A stretch of DNA of 64,000 bases from Janthinobacterium sp. 61 (GTDB lineage: Bacteria; Pseudomonadota; Gammaproteobacteria; Burkholderiales; Burkholderiaceae_D): NCBI RefSeq assembly GCF_002846335.1, contig NZ_PJMQ01000001.1, positions 682,001-746,000 of the forward strand, in the 5' to 3' direction. Of the stretch, positions 54,140 to 62,581 are shown piece by piece; the stretch's first letter is position 1, and each line of letters begins with the position of its first letter. The position numbers and the translations under genes are program-made. Under the pieces are notes generated by a model. That model ran no database searches. It was given only the letters and a program-made list of their open reading frames with translations, and had not been told where the DNA came from.

Positions 54140-54988
54140 ATGCGTACATGGATCGCTTGTGCCGGATGGTTGTGTGTCGTGTCGCTGGGCCAGGCCCAGG
54201 AGCACGCGCCGCCGCCAGCTGTTCCCGCGCCGCTGCAGAGCGCCAGCATGCCGCCCGCCATTGATGCCGTGCCTGCCACATCTGCTGCGCCGACGCTGCC
54301 GACGGTGCCGGCGCCCGCAGAAGACGCATTGCCCTCGCAAACGGTGACGATCACGGCCAACAGCGACGCCAAGGCGCCGCGCATCCGTTTCACGGCGTAC
54401 CGCGAGAGTTATCTGACGGCCAGGAAAGTGTGGCAAGTGTCGAGCGGCAGTGTGGTCATGGCCCTGCGCCTGATTCCGGCCAAGCTGAGCGCCACCATCG
54501 ACGATGTGCGCGTGGCCCTGCAAGGCAATGGCGCCCCTGTGCCGATCAAGGTGTCCGACGGCGGCGTGTTTGTCGTGCCGCTCAATGAGGACATTGCCGC
54601 GCAGGATGGCACGTTCCTGGTGAACAAGGGCAGGGGCGAACTGACGGCAAATATCGTGCTGCAGCCGTCCGTGGCGCGCGATGCGTGGAATGTCACGCGC
54701 GTGGGGCAAGTCTTGCGCGACGCGCGGCGCGCCGTGCGGGCCATCACGCCGTGGTACAAGCGGCCGTTCGCCAGCGATGTGCAAGCGCTGGCGTTTTGCG
54801 CGGCCGAGCGGGGCAGCGCCTTGCAGTTGATGGATGGTGAACAGCTGATCGCTACCTTGCCCATGCACGAGCCGGCCGTCAACGATATCAACCAGCCCGT
54901 GTTTTGCAAGATTTTCGACGGCGAAGACAAATACCCGGGACACTACCGCGTGGTCTTGCCCGAGCAAGCCACGGTGCTGCTGCTGTAG
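54140..54988 (+). CDS. Secreted hypothetical protein with Pro/Ala-rich linker
   Basis: A 282-residue protein. A signal peptide (about 1-20, RTWIACAGWLCVVSLGQAQ) is followed by a Pro/Ala-rich linker (about 20-65, APPPAVPAPLQSASMPPAID). A folded part comes after, with FTAYRESYLTARKVWQVSSG, ALRLIPAKLSATIDDVRVAL, FVVPLNEDIAAQDGTFLVNK and a C-terminal CKIFDGEDKYPGHYRVVLPE. Two cysteines in the folded part could pair. It is probably periplasmic. I do not recognise the family. It is divergent from the siderophore receptor across the Fur-box region. Confidence 0.7.
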   Translation: MRTWIACAGWLCVVSLGQAQEHAPPPAVPAPLQSASMPPAIDAVPATSAAPTLPTVPAPAEDALPSQTVTITANSDAKAPRIRFTAYRESYLTARKVWQVSSGSVVMALRLIPAKLSATIDDVRVALQGNGAPVPIKVSDGGVFVVPLNEDIAAQDGTFLVNKGRGELTANIVLQPSVARDAWNVTRVGQVLRDARRAVRAITPWYKRPFASDVQALAFCAAERGSALQLMDGEQLIATLPMHEPAVNDINQPVFCKIFDGEDKYPGHYRVVLPEQATVLLL

Positions 54989-54991
54989 TGT

Positions 54992-55390
54992 CTAGTTCGG
55001 CTGGCGCTGCACCAGCTCCAGGGCCGCCGCCAGGGCCAGGTCCATGGTGGCTTGATGAAAGATCAGCCATTGCGGCAAGAGCGATAGCGCATGGCGCCCC
55101 TGTTCCAGGTCGCCTTCATCGACGGCGGCCCACGCATGGTGCAAGCCGCTGAGCACGCGCGCATGTTGTTCGCGGTGGTTGGCCAGCGAGGGAAAGGCGA
55201 TTTGCTCCATCAAATCCTCTTCCTCGCGGAAATCGCGTTCGACGGCCGCAATCAGGTCGCGAAACGCCATGCTGAAATGCTGGTCGCTCAACTGCCCCAG
55301 CCGCGCAAGTTCTTGAAACAGCGCCTCATGCGCTTCGTCAATGGCGGGAACGCCCAGCGCCATCTCATCCTTCCAACCCGATATACCCAT
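54992..55390 (-). CDS. Bacteriohemerythrin-like protein with an altered iron ligand
   Basis: A 132-residue four-helix protein of the hemerythrin family. Di-iron ligands are found at H21 (AIDEAHEALF), E57, H72 and H76 (NHREQH), and H112 and D117 (FHQATMD). The His of the canonical HFxxEE motif is replaced by D53 (ERDFREEEDL), so the iron site would have an Asp in place of one His. It may still bind iron, or one of the two irons weakly. Hemerythrins carry or sense oxygen and NO. It ends four bases from the convergent secreted protein gene. Confidence 0.88.
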   Translation of the reverse strand: MGISGWKDEMALGVPAIDEAHEALFQELARLGQLSDQHFSMAFRDLIAAVERDFREEEDLMEQIAFPSLANHREQHARVLSGLHHAWAAVDEGDLEQGRHALSLLPQWLIFHQATMDLALAAALELVQRQPN

Positions 55391-55639
55391 GCCGATGCTC
55401 CCGGTTAAGTCCGTCGCGATGTGGAGCGGACTGTTCCAGTGTGGGCGCAGCGAAGGTGGAAATCCATGATCTGGATCAAAAGTATGGCGAAGTGGAGAAA
55501 GTGTGGGCTACTGATCAATTTAAACAAAAAGTGGGGAACAAATTCCCACGTGCTACAAGGCGCTTTTGGAACGTGCATGCCACTAGCGAGCGCCGCTGAA
55601 AAACGCCGTCAGCAGCGCTTTCTCAGGCGCGCGTATTAC

Positions 55640-55795
55640 TTAGTGCTTGGGCCAGTGGGCCCACAGGGCCTGCGCATCGACATTCGGCACCTGCAATTGC
55701 TGCCCGGCCGACAACTGCATGGTATCCCTCAACACGAGGGGGGCGAGCATCAAGGCCGACAGGGCAAGGCAGGCCAGCACTTTAAGCGTCAACAT
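55640..55795 (-). CDS. Small secreted or membrane-anchored protein
   Basis: A 51-residue protein. A hydrophobic N-terminus (LTLKVLACLALSALMLAPLV) serves as signal or anchor, followed by a short polar tail with DTMQLSAGQQLQVPNVDAQA and WAHWPKH. GGGAG six bases before the ATG at 55795 supports it; the longer frame to 55867 does not look coding. No family is recognised. Confidence 0.55.
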   Translation of the reverse strand: MLTLKVLACLALSALMLAPLVLRDTMQLSAGQQLQVPNVDAQALWAHWPKH

Positions 55796-55946
55796 GGTCG
55801 TCTCCCGGTGTCCCGGTGGCGGCGCGGGGATGCGGCGCCTGCCGGTCACTTCCTTATGTACTACCATGCTTGCAGTTTAGTTCATCTGATTGTAATTTCA
55901 ACTTATTGCTGTGATGCACCGCACCAGTTCGCCTATTGCCAGGGTC

Positions 55947-56132
55947 TTATTTTGCCTTGCGGCGGCGCCGCGGCTTGCCTGTTGGCGGAAGAAAGGAATC
56001 GAACCACACCTGCGTCAACTGCTGCGTATTTTTCGCCGCTTCACGCTTGACGGCGGCCGTGGCATGGCCGCGTGCCGTGCTGGCGATGCGGTTAGCGGCG
56101 CTCAGGTACATGCTCATCCAGGGGTTCTTCAT
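55947..56132 (-). CDS. Small phasin-like hypothetical protein
   Basis: A 61-residue basic protein. It starts MKNPWMSMYLSAANRIASTA, then AAVKREAAKNTQQLTQVWFD, and ends PRRRRKAK. The amphipathic helix with alternating Ala and the trailing basic residues look like a truncated phasin or a DNA/granule-binding peptide, but the similarity is weak. GAGA precedes the ATG. It lies between the small secreted protein and the PepSY reductase. Confidence 0.5.
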   Translation of the reverse strand: MKNPWMSMYLSAANRIASTARGHATAAVKREAAKNTQQLTQVWFDSFLPPTGKPRRRRKAK

Positions 56133-56259
56133 GGCTAGTCTCGCAGAAAGTGGGTGGGGCGGCGCTTGTGCCGCGATGTCCCCACTCTAATCCGATGGCT
56201 GGCGCTGACTGTGCGCCCGCCCACATAGCCGGGCGGCGCCGGCAATGTGCTGAGGCAGA

Positions 56260-58797
56260 TCAATACACGTCGCGGCGGTAGCGTCCGGCCGCCAGCAGGG
56301 CGTCGAGACCTTCCTGGCCCAGCACTTCTTGCAGTACAGCATCGATGCCAGCCGCCATGCCTTGCAGGCTGCCGCACACGTAGACGATGGCGCCTTGCGC
56401 AAGCCAGTCACGCAGTTCATCCGCGCAGGCGCGCAGGCGGTCCTGCACATATTCACGTTTGCCACCTTCCTTGCCATCGCGCGAAAAGACGCGGTCCAGG
56501 CGTGCCAGGTGGCCAGTGTCGAGCCAGCCTTGCAACTCTTCGCCGCAGACGCTGTCAAAAGCTTGCTGGCGCTCGCCGAACAGCAGCCAGTTGCGTGCCA
56601 GCCCCGCCCGCCGGCGTGCGCGCAGGTGCGCCCGCAGGCCCGCCAGGCCGGAACCGTTGCCAATATAGATGCAGGGCACGTCGACCAGGGCGGGCGCGAA
56701 GGCGGGATTGGCTTGCAGGCGCAGGCGGATGGTGGCGCCCGGCGGCGCGAAGCGCGTGAGCCAACCGGAACAGAGGCCAAAGCCCTGGTTGTCAATGCCC
56801 GCATGGCGTTCCTGGCGCACCAGCAACTGCAGTTCGCCATCCGATGGCAGCGAAGCGAGCGAATAGCTGCGCGGCGCATATTGTGCAAAATGTGCGTCGC
56901 CCTCGCTGCCGTCCGCGTTGCACCCGATGATTTCGGCCAGCGCACCCGCTTCCCAGGTGGCTTCGGCCGGGCCTGTCAAGGTAATTTCATGCAGTTCGCC
57001 GCCCAGGCTGCCCGGGTTGAGCAGCACGCGGCGCAGCAAACGCCACTCGTCATATGACGCGTCTTCCTGCACGCCGATGGCGTCGATGGCGCTGCCGCTG
57101 CAGCGGGCCAGCGCGTGCGACCAGTCGGCCAGCGCGTTCGCGTCGTGTTTGTCGACTTCGATCAGGGGGAACAATGGCGTTGCGCCCAGCGTTTGCAACT
57201 GTTGCGCCAGCGCATGGCCAAAGCCGCAGAAGGCGCTGTAATGGCGGTCGCCCAGGGCCAGCACACCCACTTGCAAGCCGGCCAGCGGCGTGCCCGATGT
57301 TTGCTGCAACAGGCGCGCGAAGCGGCGCGTGCCGTCCGGCGCCTCGCCTTCGCCAAAGGTGCTGGCGACGATCAGGGCCCGTTCGTACTGGCGCAATTGT
57401 GCTGGATCAAAGCGGTCCAGCGATTGCACGTCGACGGCCACGCCCGCCTGTTGCAGGGCGCGCGCGCTTTCCAGCGCCAGGCGCTCGGCCTGGCCCGACT
57501 GGCTGGCGTAGGCCACCAGGGTGGCCAATCCAGTATTTTTCTTGCCCGTCGCGCCGGCGCCCAGCATGGCCCGCTGCGCCTGCACAGCCCGTTTTGCCTT
57601 GCGGCGGCCCAGGTACAGCATCCAGCCTGTGATGGCGAACAGGGGCAGGCCCAGGCTGGCCACGGTGACGATGATGCGCCCCGGCAAGCCGAAATACGTG
57701 CCCATGTGCAGCGGATAAATGATGTTGACGAGGCGCGCTCCCAGCGCCTGCTGGCTGTACGGGTCGTTTTCCGTGACCGTGCCATCGGCCGGCAGAATAC
57801 TCATGCGGCTGCGCGCCCGCTCGTGCGGTGCATCGCTGGCCAGCCACGTGAATTGCACGGCTTCTCCGGAACGGGTGGGCAGGCGCACCGTAGCCAGGGT
57901 CCAGCCGGGGGCGTGCTGCTGGAAGCTGCTCCAGGCCAGGCCGATGTCGACGGCGGGCGATAGCTCCTTGGGCGCGCCTTTCTTGCCTGGTGCTTGCGCC
58001 ACCCGTGGGGGCTTGCCTGCCCAGGCGTCGATGTTGTCGCGCACCACGTCATAGCTCCAGTAAATGCCCGTCAGGGTCAGTGCCACGTAGACGAGCAGGC
58101 ACCAGGTGCCGGCCACGGCGTGCAAGTTCCACAGGAAGGAGCGGCCTTTCAAGGCCGGGTCGACGGTCAGCCAGGTGCGCCAGTCCAGCGGGCGGCGCGG
58201 CCAGCGCAGGTACAGGCCGGACAGCGCCAGGCCCAGCAGGCACAGCGCCAGCGCGCCCGCCACTTGCCGGCCCGGATCGCGGGGCAGCAGCAGCCAGCGG
58301 TGCAATGACTCCGTCCACTCGAAAAAGCCCACGCCCGCCAGTGCCGGCCGGGTGGCGCCCGTGTACGGATGTACATAGATGGACTCGCCACGCCGCTGGC
58401 CATTCTTCGGCATGAAGAACAGGCGCGGCGCGGCGCCTGCCTGCGCATACACGGTGATGGACGCCACGCGCTGGCCATGTTCGGCTGCGGCAATGCTGCT
58501 CAGCTGGGCGGGCGTCAGCGGCGCGCGGGTTTCCACGGCCACATGGCGCACGCCGGGATTCATGACATCGAGCAATTCCTCCTTGAAGGCCAGGGTGGCC
58601 CCGCTCAGGCCGATGATCACCAGCACCGTGCCGGCCGTGATGCCGATGAACCAGTGCAGTTGAAACCAGACCTGCTTCCAGCTCCAGTGCCAGCGCCTTT
58701 GTTGCGGCGCGGCGGCAAGCGGGCGCTGCTGGCGGGTATCCGAAGCAGCGTCAGCGCTGGCGCGCAACTGGGGTTGTGGAAGGGTGGAGGTCGTCAT
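56260..58797 (-). CDS. PepSY-domain flavoprotein reductase (CysJ/CPR-like), probable iron reductase
   Basis: An 845-residue inner-membrane fusion. The N-terminal third (about 40-400) is a PepSY-associated region with four helices (FQLHWFIGITAGTVLVIIG, FLWNLHAVAGTWCLLVYVAL), whose histidines could hold haem. A flavodoxin domain follows (about 435-580, TLVAYASQSGQAERLALESA, VASTFGEGEAPD, VLALGDRHYSAFCGF). The C-terminal part is an FAD/NADPH reductase (about 595-845, PRSYSLASLP, IYIGNGSGLAGLRAHL, VYVCGSLQGMAAG) ending in Tyr. It would pass electrons from NADPH through FMN to the membrane, most likely to ferric siderophores. A Fur box lies upstream. The start (58797 or 58821) is uncertain. Confidence 0.88.
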   Translation of the reverse strand: MTTSTLPQPQLRASADAASDTRQQRPLAAAPQQRRWHWSWKQVWFQLHWFIGITAGTVLVIIGLSGATLAFKEELLDVMNPGVRHVAVETRAPLTPAQLSSIAAAEHGQRVASITVYAQAGAAPRLFFMPKNGQRRGESIYVHPYTGATRPALAGVGFFEWTESLHRWLLLPRDPGRQVAGALALCLLGLALSGLYLRWPRRPLDWRTWLTVDPALKGRSFLWNLHAVAGTWCLLVYVALTLTGIYWSYDVVRDNIDAWAGKPPRVAQAPGKKGAPKELSPAVDIGLAWSSFQQHAPGWTLATVRLPTRSGEAVQFTWLASDAPHERARSRMSILPADGTVTENDPYSQQALGARLVNIIYPLHMGTYFGLPGRIIVTVASLGLPLFAITGWMLYLGRRKAKRAVQAQRAMLGAGATGKKNTGLATLVAYASQSGQAERLALESARALQQAGVAVDVQSLDRFDPAQLRQYERALIVASTFGEGEAPDGTRRFARLLQQTSGTPLAGLQVGVLALGDRHYSAFCGFGHALAQQLQTLGATPLFPLIEVDKHDANALADWSHALARCSGSAIDAIGVQEDASYDEWRLLRRVLLNPGSLGGELHEITLTGPAEATWEAGALAEIIGCNADGSEGDAHFAQYAPRSYSLASLPSDGELQLLVRQERHAGIDNQGFGLCSGWLTRFAPPGATIRLRLQANPAFAPALVDVPCIYIGNGSGLAGLRAHLRARRRAGLARNWLLFGERQQAFDSVCGEELQGWLDTGHLARLDRVFSRDGKEGGKREYVQDRLRACADELRDWLAQGAIVYVCGSLQGMAAGIDAVLQEVLGQEGLDALLAAGRYRRDVY

Positions 58798-58868
58798 GGC
58801 GGCTTTCGATAGCGCTGCCATGCGGGGCGTCAGGCATGGCAGGGAAGAAGGAAGGCTGACATATTAAC

Positions 58869-58887
58869 GCAAACGAGAATCATTCGC
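58869..58887 (-). promoter_or_regulatory. Fur box upstream of the PepSY reductase
   Basis: On the minus strand, GCGAATGATTCTCGTTTGC carries the AATGATTCTCGTTT core that matches the Fur consensus on both sides of the centre. It lies about 70 bases before the reductase start. Confidence 0.75.
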
Positions 58888-59041
58888 AAATGATGGTGTG
58901 CGTTTTCGCGGGGCGGGGCCGTCGTCTTGCCCATCCTCCTGCCCATCCCTGTCTGGCCATCCTCCTGGCCATTCTCGTTTGCCTGATCGGGCGCCAGAGG
59001 CGCTACAATAGGGATACTGTTCACTAGTTACCATTGCTGCC

Positions 59042-60142
59042 ATGACCACTTCCACACCGAATCTCGTCGTCACTCCATCCGCCCACCCCTTGTCCGATGC
59101 CGAGCGCGCCGCGCGCATGGTCAGTCCCGCCTTCGGCCGCATCTTCACGGACCACATGGTGGTAATTCCTTACCGTGACGGCAAGTGGCAGCAGGGCGAA
59201 CTGAAGGCTTACGGCCCGCTGATGCTGGACCCGTCCGCCTCGTCCCTGCATTATGGCCAGGCCATTTTCGAAGGCTATAAAGCGTTTGCCCAGCCCGATG
59301 GCAGCATCAAGACTTTCCGTCCAGAGCAAAATGCCGCGCGTTTCAACCGCAGCGCCGCGCGCCTGGCCATGCCGGCCATCCCTGTCGAGCTGTTCCTGGA
59401 AGCGGGCGACGCGCTCATTTCCCAGGATCGCAACTGGGTGCCGAAGAACACGGGCGAGAGCCTGTACATGCGTCCGCTGATGATCGCCACCGATCCTTAC
59501 CTGGGCGTGCGTCCATCGGAAGAATACCTGTTCGTGCTGTTCGCCTCGCCGGCCGGCGCCTATTTCCCGAAAGGCGTGAAGCCCGTCACCGTGTGGATCA
59601 GCGAAGACTTCGTGCGCGCCGCGCCGGGCGGCACCGGTGAAGCCAAGTGTGCAGGCAACTACGCGGCCAGCCTGATGGCCCAGTCGCAAGCACAAGAGAA
59701 GGGCTGCGACCAGGTCGTGTGGCTGGACGCCGTGCACCGTGAATTCATCGAAGAAATGGGCGGCATGAATTTGTTCTTCGTCTACAAGGATGGCGAGAAA
59801 ATCACCGTCGTGACGCCGGAACTGACGGGCACCTTGCTGCCAGGCATTACTCGCCGCAGCCTGCTGGAAATGGCCAAAGACCTCGGCTATGCCACGGAAG
59901 AGCGTAAATTGTCCGTCCAGCAATGGCGCGACGACATCGCCTCGGGCCGCATGACGGAAGTGTTCGCCTGCGGCACGGCTGCCGTCATCACGCCCGTGGG
60001 CGTGGCCAAGGCCAATGGCTTTGAAATGACCATCAACAACAATGAAAACGGCGCCGTCACCCTGGCCCTGCGCGAAGCGCTGCTGGGCTTGCAGCATGGC
60101 ACGGCTCCTGATACGCATGGCTGGATGCACACCGTTTGCTAG
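59042..60142 (+). CDS. ilvE: Branched-chain amino acid aminotransferase
   Basis: A 366-residue PLP enzyme for the last step of leucine, isoleucine and valine synthesis. It is of the longer class II BCAT type (about 350-365 residues) rather than the 309-residue E. coli type. The PLP lysine is in GTGEAKCAGNYAASLMAQS. Other conserved parts are HYGQAIFEGYKAF, RLAMPAIPVELFLEA, HREFIEEMGGMNLFFVYKDG, LLPGITRRSLLEMAKDLGY and FACGTAAVITPVG. No other branched-chain gene is next to it. A terminator and a dispersed repeat follow. Confidence 0.94.
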   Translation: MTTSTPNLVVTPSAHPLSDAERAARMVSPAFGRIFTDHMVVIPYRDGKWQQGELKAYGPLMLDPSASSLHYGQAIFEGYKAFAQPDGSIKTFRPEQNAARFNRSAARLAMPAIPVELFLEAGDALISQDRNWVPKNTGESLYMRPLMIATDPYLGVRPSEEYLFVLFASPAGAYFPKGVKPVTVWISEDFVRAAPGGTGEAKCAGNYAASLMAQSQAQEKGCDQVVWLDAVHREFIEEMGGMNLFFVYKDGEKITVVTPELTGTLLPGITRRSLLEMAKDLGYATEERKLSVQQWRDDIASGRMTEVFACGTAAVITPVGVAKANGFEMTINNNENGAVTLALREALLGLQHGTAPDTHGWMHTVC

Positions 60143-60147
60143 TAGAT

Positions 60148-60267
60148 GTCACCTGACCAAACCTACTGCGCGTCGCGCTTTGCGGCCGGCGATGCTCACC
60201 GTACTAGAGTACGGTTGCGCTTCTCGGCCACAAATTACTGACGCTCGCTACGGTTTTGTCAGGTGTC
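60148..60267. repeat. Dispersed palindromic repeat of about 120 bases
   Basis: Ends GTCACCTGACCAAACC (60148-60163) and GGTTTTGTCAGGTGTC (60252-60267) are near-inverted copies. At the centre CCGTACT-AG-AGTACGG (60199-60214) is a perfect hairpin, followed by TGCGCTTCTCGGCC. It looks like a mobile-type intergenic element of betaproteobacteria (from memory). It has no reading frame. Confidence 0.7.
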
Positions 60268-60293
60268 GTGACTGATGTTGTTCGTTTTGACTC

Positions 60294-60320
60294 CGCCGGC
60301 ACTTTGTTGCCGGCGTTTTT
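60294..60320 (+). terminator. Intrinsic terminator after ilvE and the repeat
   Basis: CGCCGGCA (60294-60301) pairs with TGCCGGCG (60308-60315), followed by five T bases. The RNase T2 start is 20 bases later, so its promoter must overlap or lie within the repeat. Confidence 0.85.
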
Positions 60321-60339
60321 ATATCTTGAAGGAAATACG

Positions 60340-61056
60340 ATGAAAATTCGCTCTGTCTTGCCCGCGCTGGCCGCCATTTTCCTCAGCCTGTCGGCCGGTG
60401 CCGTCCACGCGGCCGATGCCACCTGCGCCATTCCCCGCAACGTCAGCTACGTCGATTACGACGTCAAGCCGTCGGACGAGAAAAACACCTGCTACAAGCA
60501 AAGCACAAACGTGCCCACGGATTCCTTCATCCTGGCGCTGTCGTGGTCGCCCGGTTTTTGCGACAGCCAGCGCCGCCGAGGCGAAGTGTCGAAAAAAGCC
60601 GCCTTCCAGTGCGCCGAGAGCAACCACTTCGGCTGGATCGTGCATGGCTTGTGGGCGCAGTCGGCCAATCCGGCCACCTGCGAGGATATTTCCGTGACGC
60701 CGCCGCGCAAGACGGAGCTGCATCCGCGTTACTGCAAGGGCAATCTGCCGAAGCTGGCGCCGTCCGAGATCTTGCCCTACATGTGCATGCAGCCCGGTGA
60801 AGCCTTGCTGCAGGGCGAATGGGAGAAGCATGGCGCCTGCGATTTCGCTACGGCCAAGGAATATTTCGAGAAAGAACGTGAATTGTTCCAGGCTTTGAAA
60901 TTGCCGGACAGCACCATGCCAAAGAATGAGCTGTTCCAGTGGATGAAGCAGCACAACCCGCAACTGAAGGGCCGCTGGCTGGGCTATGAAAAGCACTCGG
61001 GCGAGTTGCGCATCTGTTATTCGAAAGACTACAAGGTCATCGACTGCCAGAAGTGA
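60340..61056 (+). CDS. RNase T2 family secreted ribonuclease
   Basis: A 238-residue enzyme with a signal peptide (about 1-24, SLSAGAVHAADA). The two catalytic segments are intact: CAS I FGWIVHGLWAQ and CAS II GEWEKHGACDF, each with the catalytic His. Eight or more cysteines (CYKQ, FCDSQRR, FQCAES, ATCED, RYCKG, YMCMQ, GACDF, RICYS) suggest the usual disulfides. It should degrade RNA without base preference in the periplasm or outside, like E. coli RNase I. GAAGGA before the ATG at 60340 supports the start. It follows a terminator, so it has its own promoter. Confidence 0.93.
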   Translation: MKIRSVLPALAAIFLSLSAGAVHAADATCAIPRNVSYVDYDVKPSDEKNTCYKQSTNVPTDSFILALSWSPGFCDSQRRRGEVSKKAAFQCAESNHFGWIVHGLWAQSANPATCEDISVTPPRKTELHPRYCKGNLPKLAPSEILPYMCMQPGEALLQGEWEKHGACDFATAKEYFEKERELFQALKLPDSTMPKNELFQWMKQHNPQLKGRWLGYEKHSGELRICYSKDYKVIDCQK

Positions 61057-61158
61057 TGCGGGGGAATCGGCGGGCCTGCCCGGCAGAGTCCATCCATCCA
61101 TGCTAGTGTCTTGCCTGCGGCGAGTTGCCGCGCACGCTAGGCATGACGAACAGGCAAC

Positions 61159-62571
61159 ATGATGAAGCAGAAAAACGGGGCGCAGCCCTTCCTCGTGGGC
61201 GAGGACGGCTTGCCGCCCGATGCCCGGTTATGGGCCATGCTGGCGCTGGCCATTGGCGTGGGCATGGCCTCGCTCGATACGGCGATCGCCAACACGGCCT
61301 TGCCGGCCATCGCCAGCGAGCTGCACGCGACGCCGGCCGCTTCCGTCTGGATCGTGAATGTGTACCAGCTGGCCATGGTGGCGACCCTGCTGCCGTTTTC
61401 CGCCCTGGGCGAGATCGCTGGCTACCGCCGCGTGTTTATCTCCGGCATGTTTTTATTTACCCTGGCATCGCTCGCTTGCGCACTGGCCTGGTCCTTGCCG
61501 TCGCTGGTGGTAGCAAGGTTTTTTCAAGGCGTCGGCGCCAGCGCCATGATGAGCGTCAATACGGCGCTGCTGCGCGCCCTGTACCCTAAACATTTGCTGG
61601 GCCGCGCGTTCGGCAACAATGCGCTGGTGGTGGCTGTCGCGTTCGCCATCGGGCCCACGGCCGCCTCGCTGATCCTGGCGACGGCGTCGTGGCCGTGGCT
61701 GTTCGCCATCAATGTGCCGTTGGGCGTGATCGGCTTCTTCCTCGCCAGCCGCATGCTGCCGGCGACAAAACTCTCAGGGCACACGCTCGATGCGCGTACG
61801 GCGCTGTACAACGTGGGCGCCTTCGGCTTGCTGATTTTGCTGTTTGGCGATGCCGCCCATCACGCGTCCAGCGCCGTCCTGCTGCCGGAACTGGTGGCCG
61901 TGGCCGTGTTCTTTGTCTTGCTGCTGCGCCGCCAGGCGGGGCACGTGGCGCCCATGCTGCCCATCGACCTGTTTCGCCGCCCCCTGTTCCTGCTGTCATC
62001 GCTGACGGCCATCTGCACGTTTGCCGCGCAAGGACTGGCCTTCGTCTCGCTGCCATTCTATTTTGAAGTGACACTGGGCCGCTCACCCGTCGAGACGGGT
62101 TTTTTGATGACGCCTTGGGCCGTGCTGGTAGCCGTGATGGCGCCCGTGGCCGGGCGTTTGAGCGACCGTTATTCACCGGGCGTGCTGGGCGGCATCGGCC
62201 TTGCTGCGCTGGCCGGCGGCTTGCTGACATTGGTGTGGATACCGGCCCATCCGAGCGCTTTTGACATCGGCTGGCGCATGGCCTTGTGCGGCATCGGTTT
62301 CGGCTTTTTCCAGGCGCCCAATTTGAAAGCCATCATGGGCAGCGCGCCGCCCGAACGGGCTGGCGGCGCCAGCGGCGTGGTAGCCACGTCGCGCCTGATC
62401 GGACAGGCCACGGGCGCGGCGCTGGTCGCGTATTGTTTTACTGTTTCCGCCGCCAAGGGCACGACCTATGCGCTGTGCCTGGCGGCAGGATTCGCCGCCG
62501 TGGCCAGCATCGCCAGCTTTTCGCGCCTGGTGGTGGCGCAGCCGGCATGGCCGCAAGGCAGGCGCGACTGA
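61159..62571 (+). CDS. MFS drug-exporter-like transporter (DHA2, 14-helix type)
   Basis: A 470-residue inner-membrane protein with about fourteen hydrophobic helices. Motifs of the DHA2 group are visible: SLDTAIANTALPAIASELHA in helix 1, WIVNVYQLAMVATLLPFSAL, GEIAGYRRVFISGMFLFTLA (motif A-like), RFFQGVGASAMMSVNTALLR (motif C-like) and GRAFGNNALVVAVAFAIGPT. It should export drugs or metabolites using the proton gradient. No TetR/MarR gene or membrane fusion protein is adjacent. The start at 61159 (tandem ATGs) has a poor ribosome site. Confidence 0.9.
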   Translation: MMKQKNGAQPFLVGEDGLPPDARLWAMLALAIGVGMASLDTAIANTALPAIASELHATPAASVWIVNVYQLAMVATLLPFSALGEIAGYRRVFISGMFLFTLASLACALAWSLPSLVVARFFQGVGASAMMSVNTALLRALYPKHLLGRAFGNNALVVAVAFAIGPTAASLILATASWPWLFAINVPLGVIGFFLASRMLPATKLSGHTLDARTALYNVGAFGLLILLFGDAAHHASSAVLLPELVAVAVFFVLLLRRQAGHVAPMLPIDLFRRPLFLLSSLTAICTFAAQGLAFVSLPFYFEVTLGRSPVETGFLMTPWAVLVAVMAPVAGRLSDRYSPGVLGGIGLAALAGGLLTLVWIPAHPSAFDIGWRMALCGIGFGFFQAPNLKAIMGSAPPERAGGASGVVATSRLIGQATGAALVAYCFTVSAAKGTTYALCLAAGFAAVASIASFSRLVVAQPAWPQGRRD

Positions 62572-62581
62572 CGGGGTTGGG

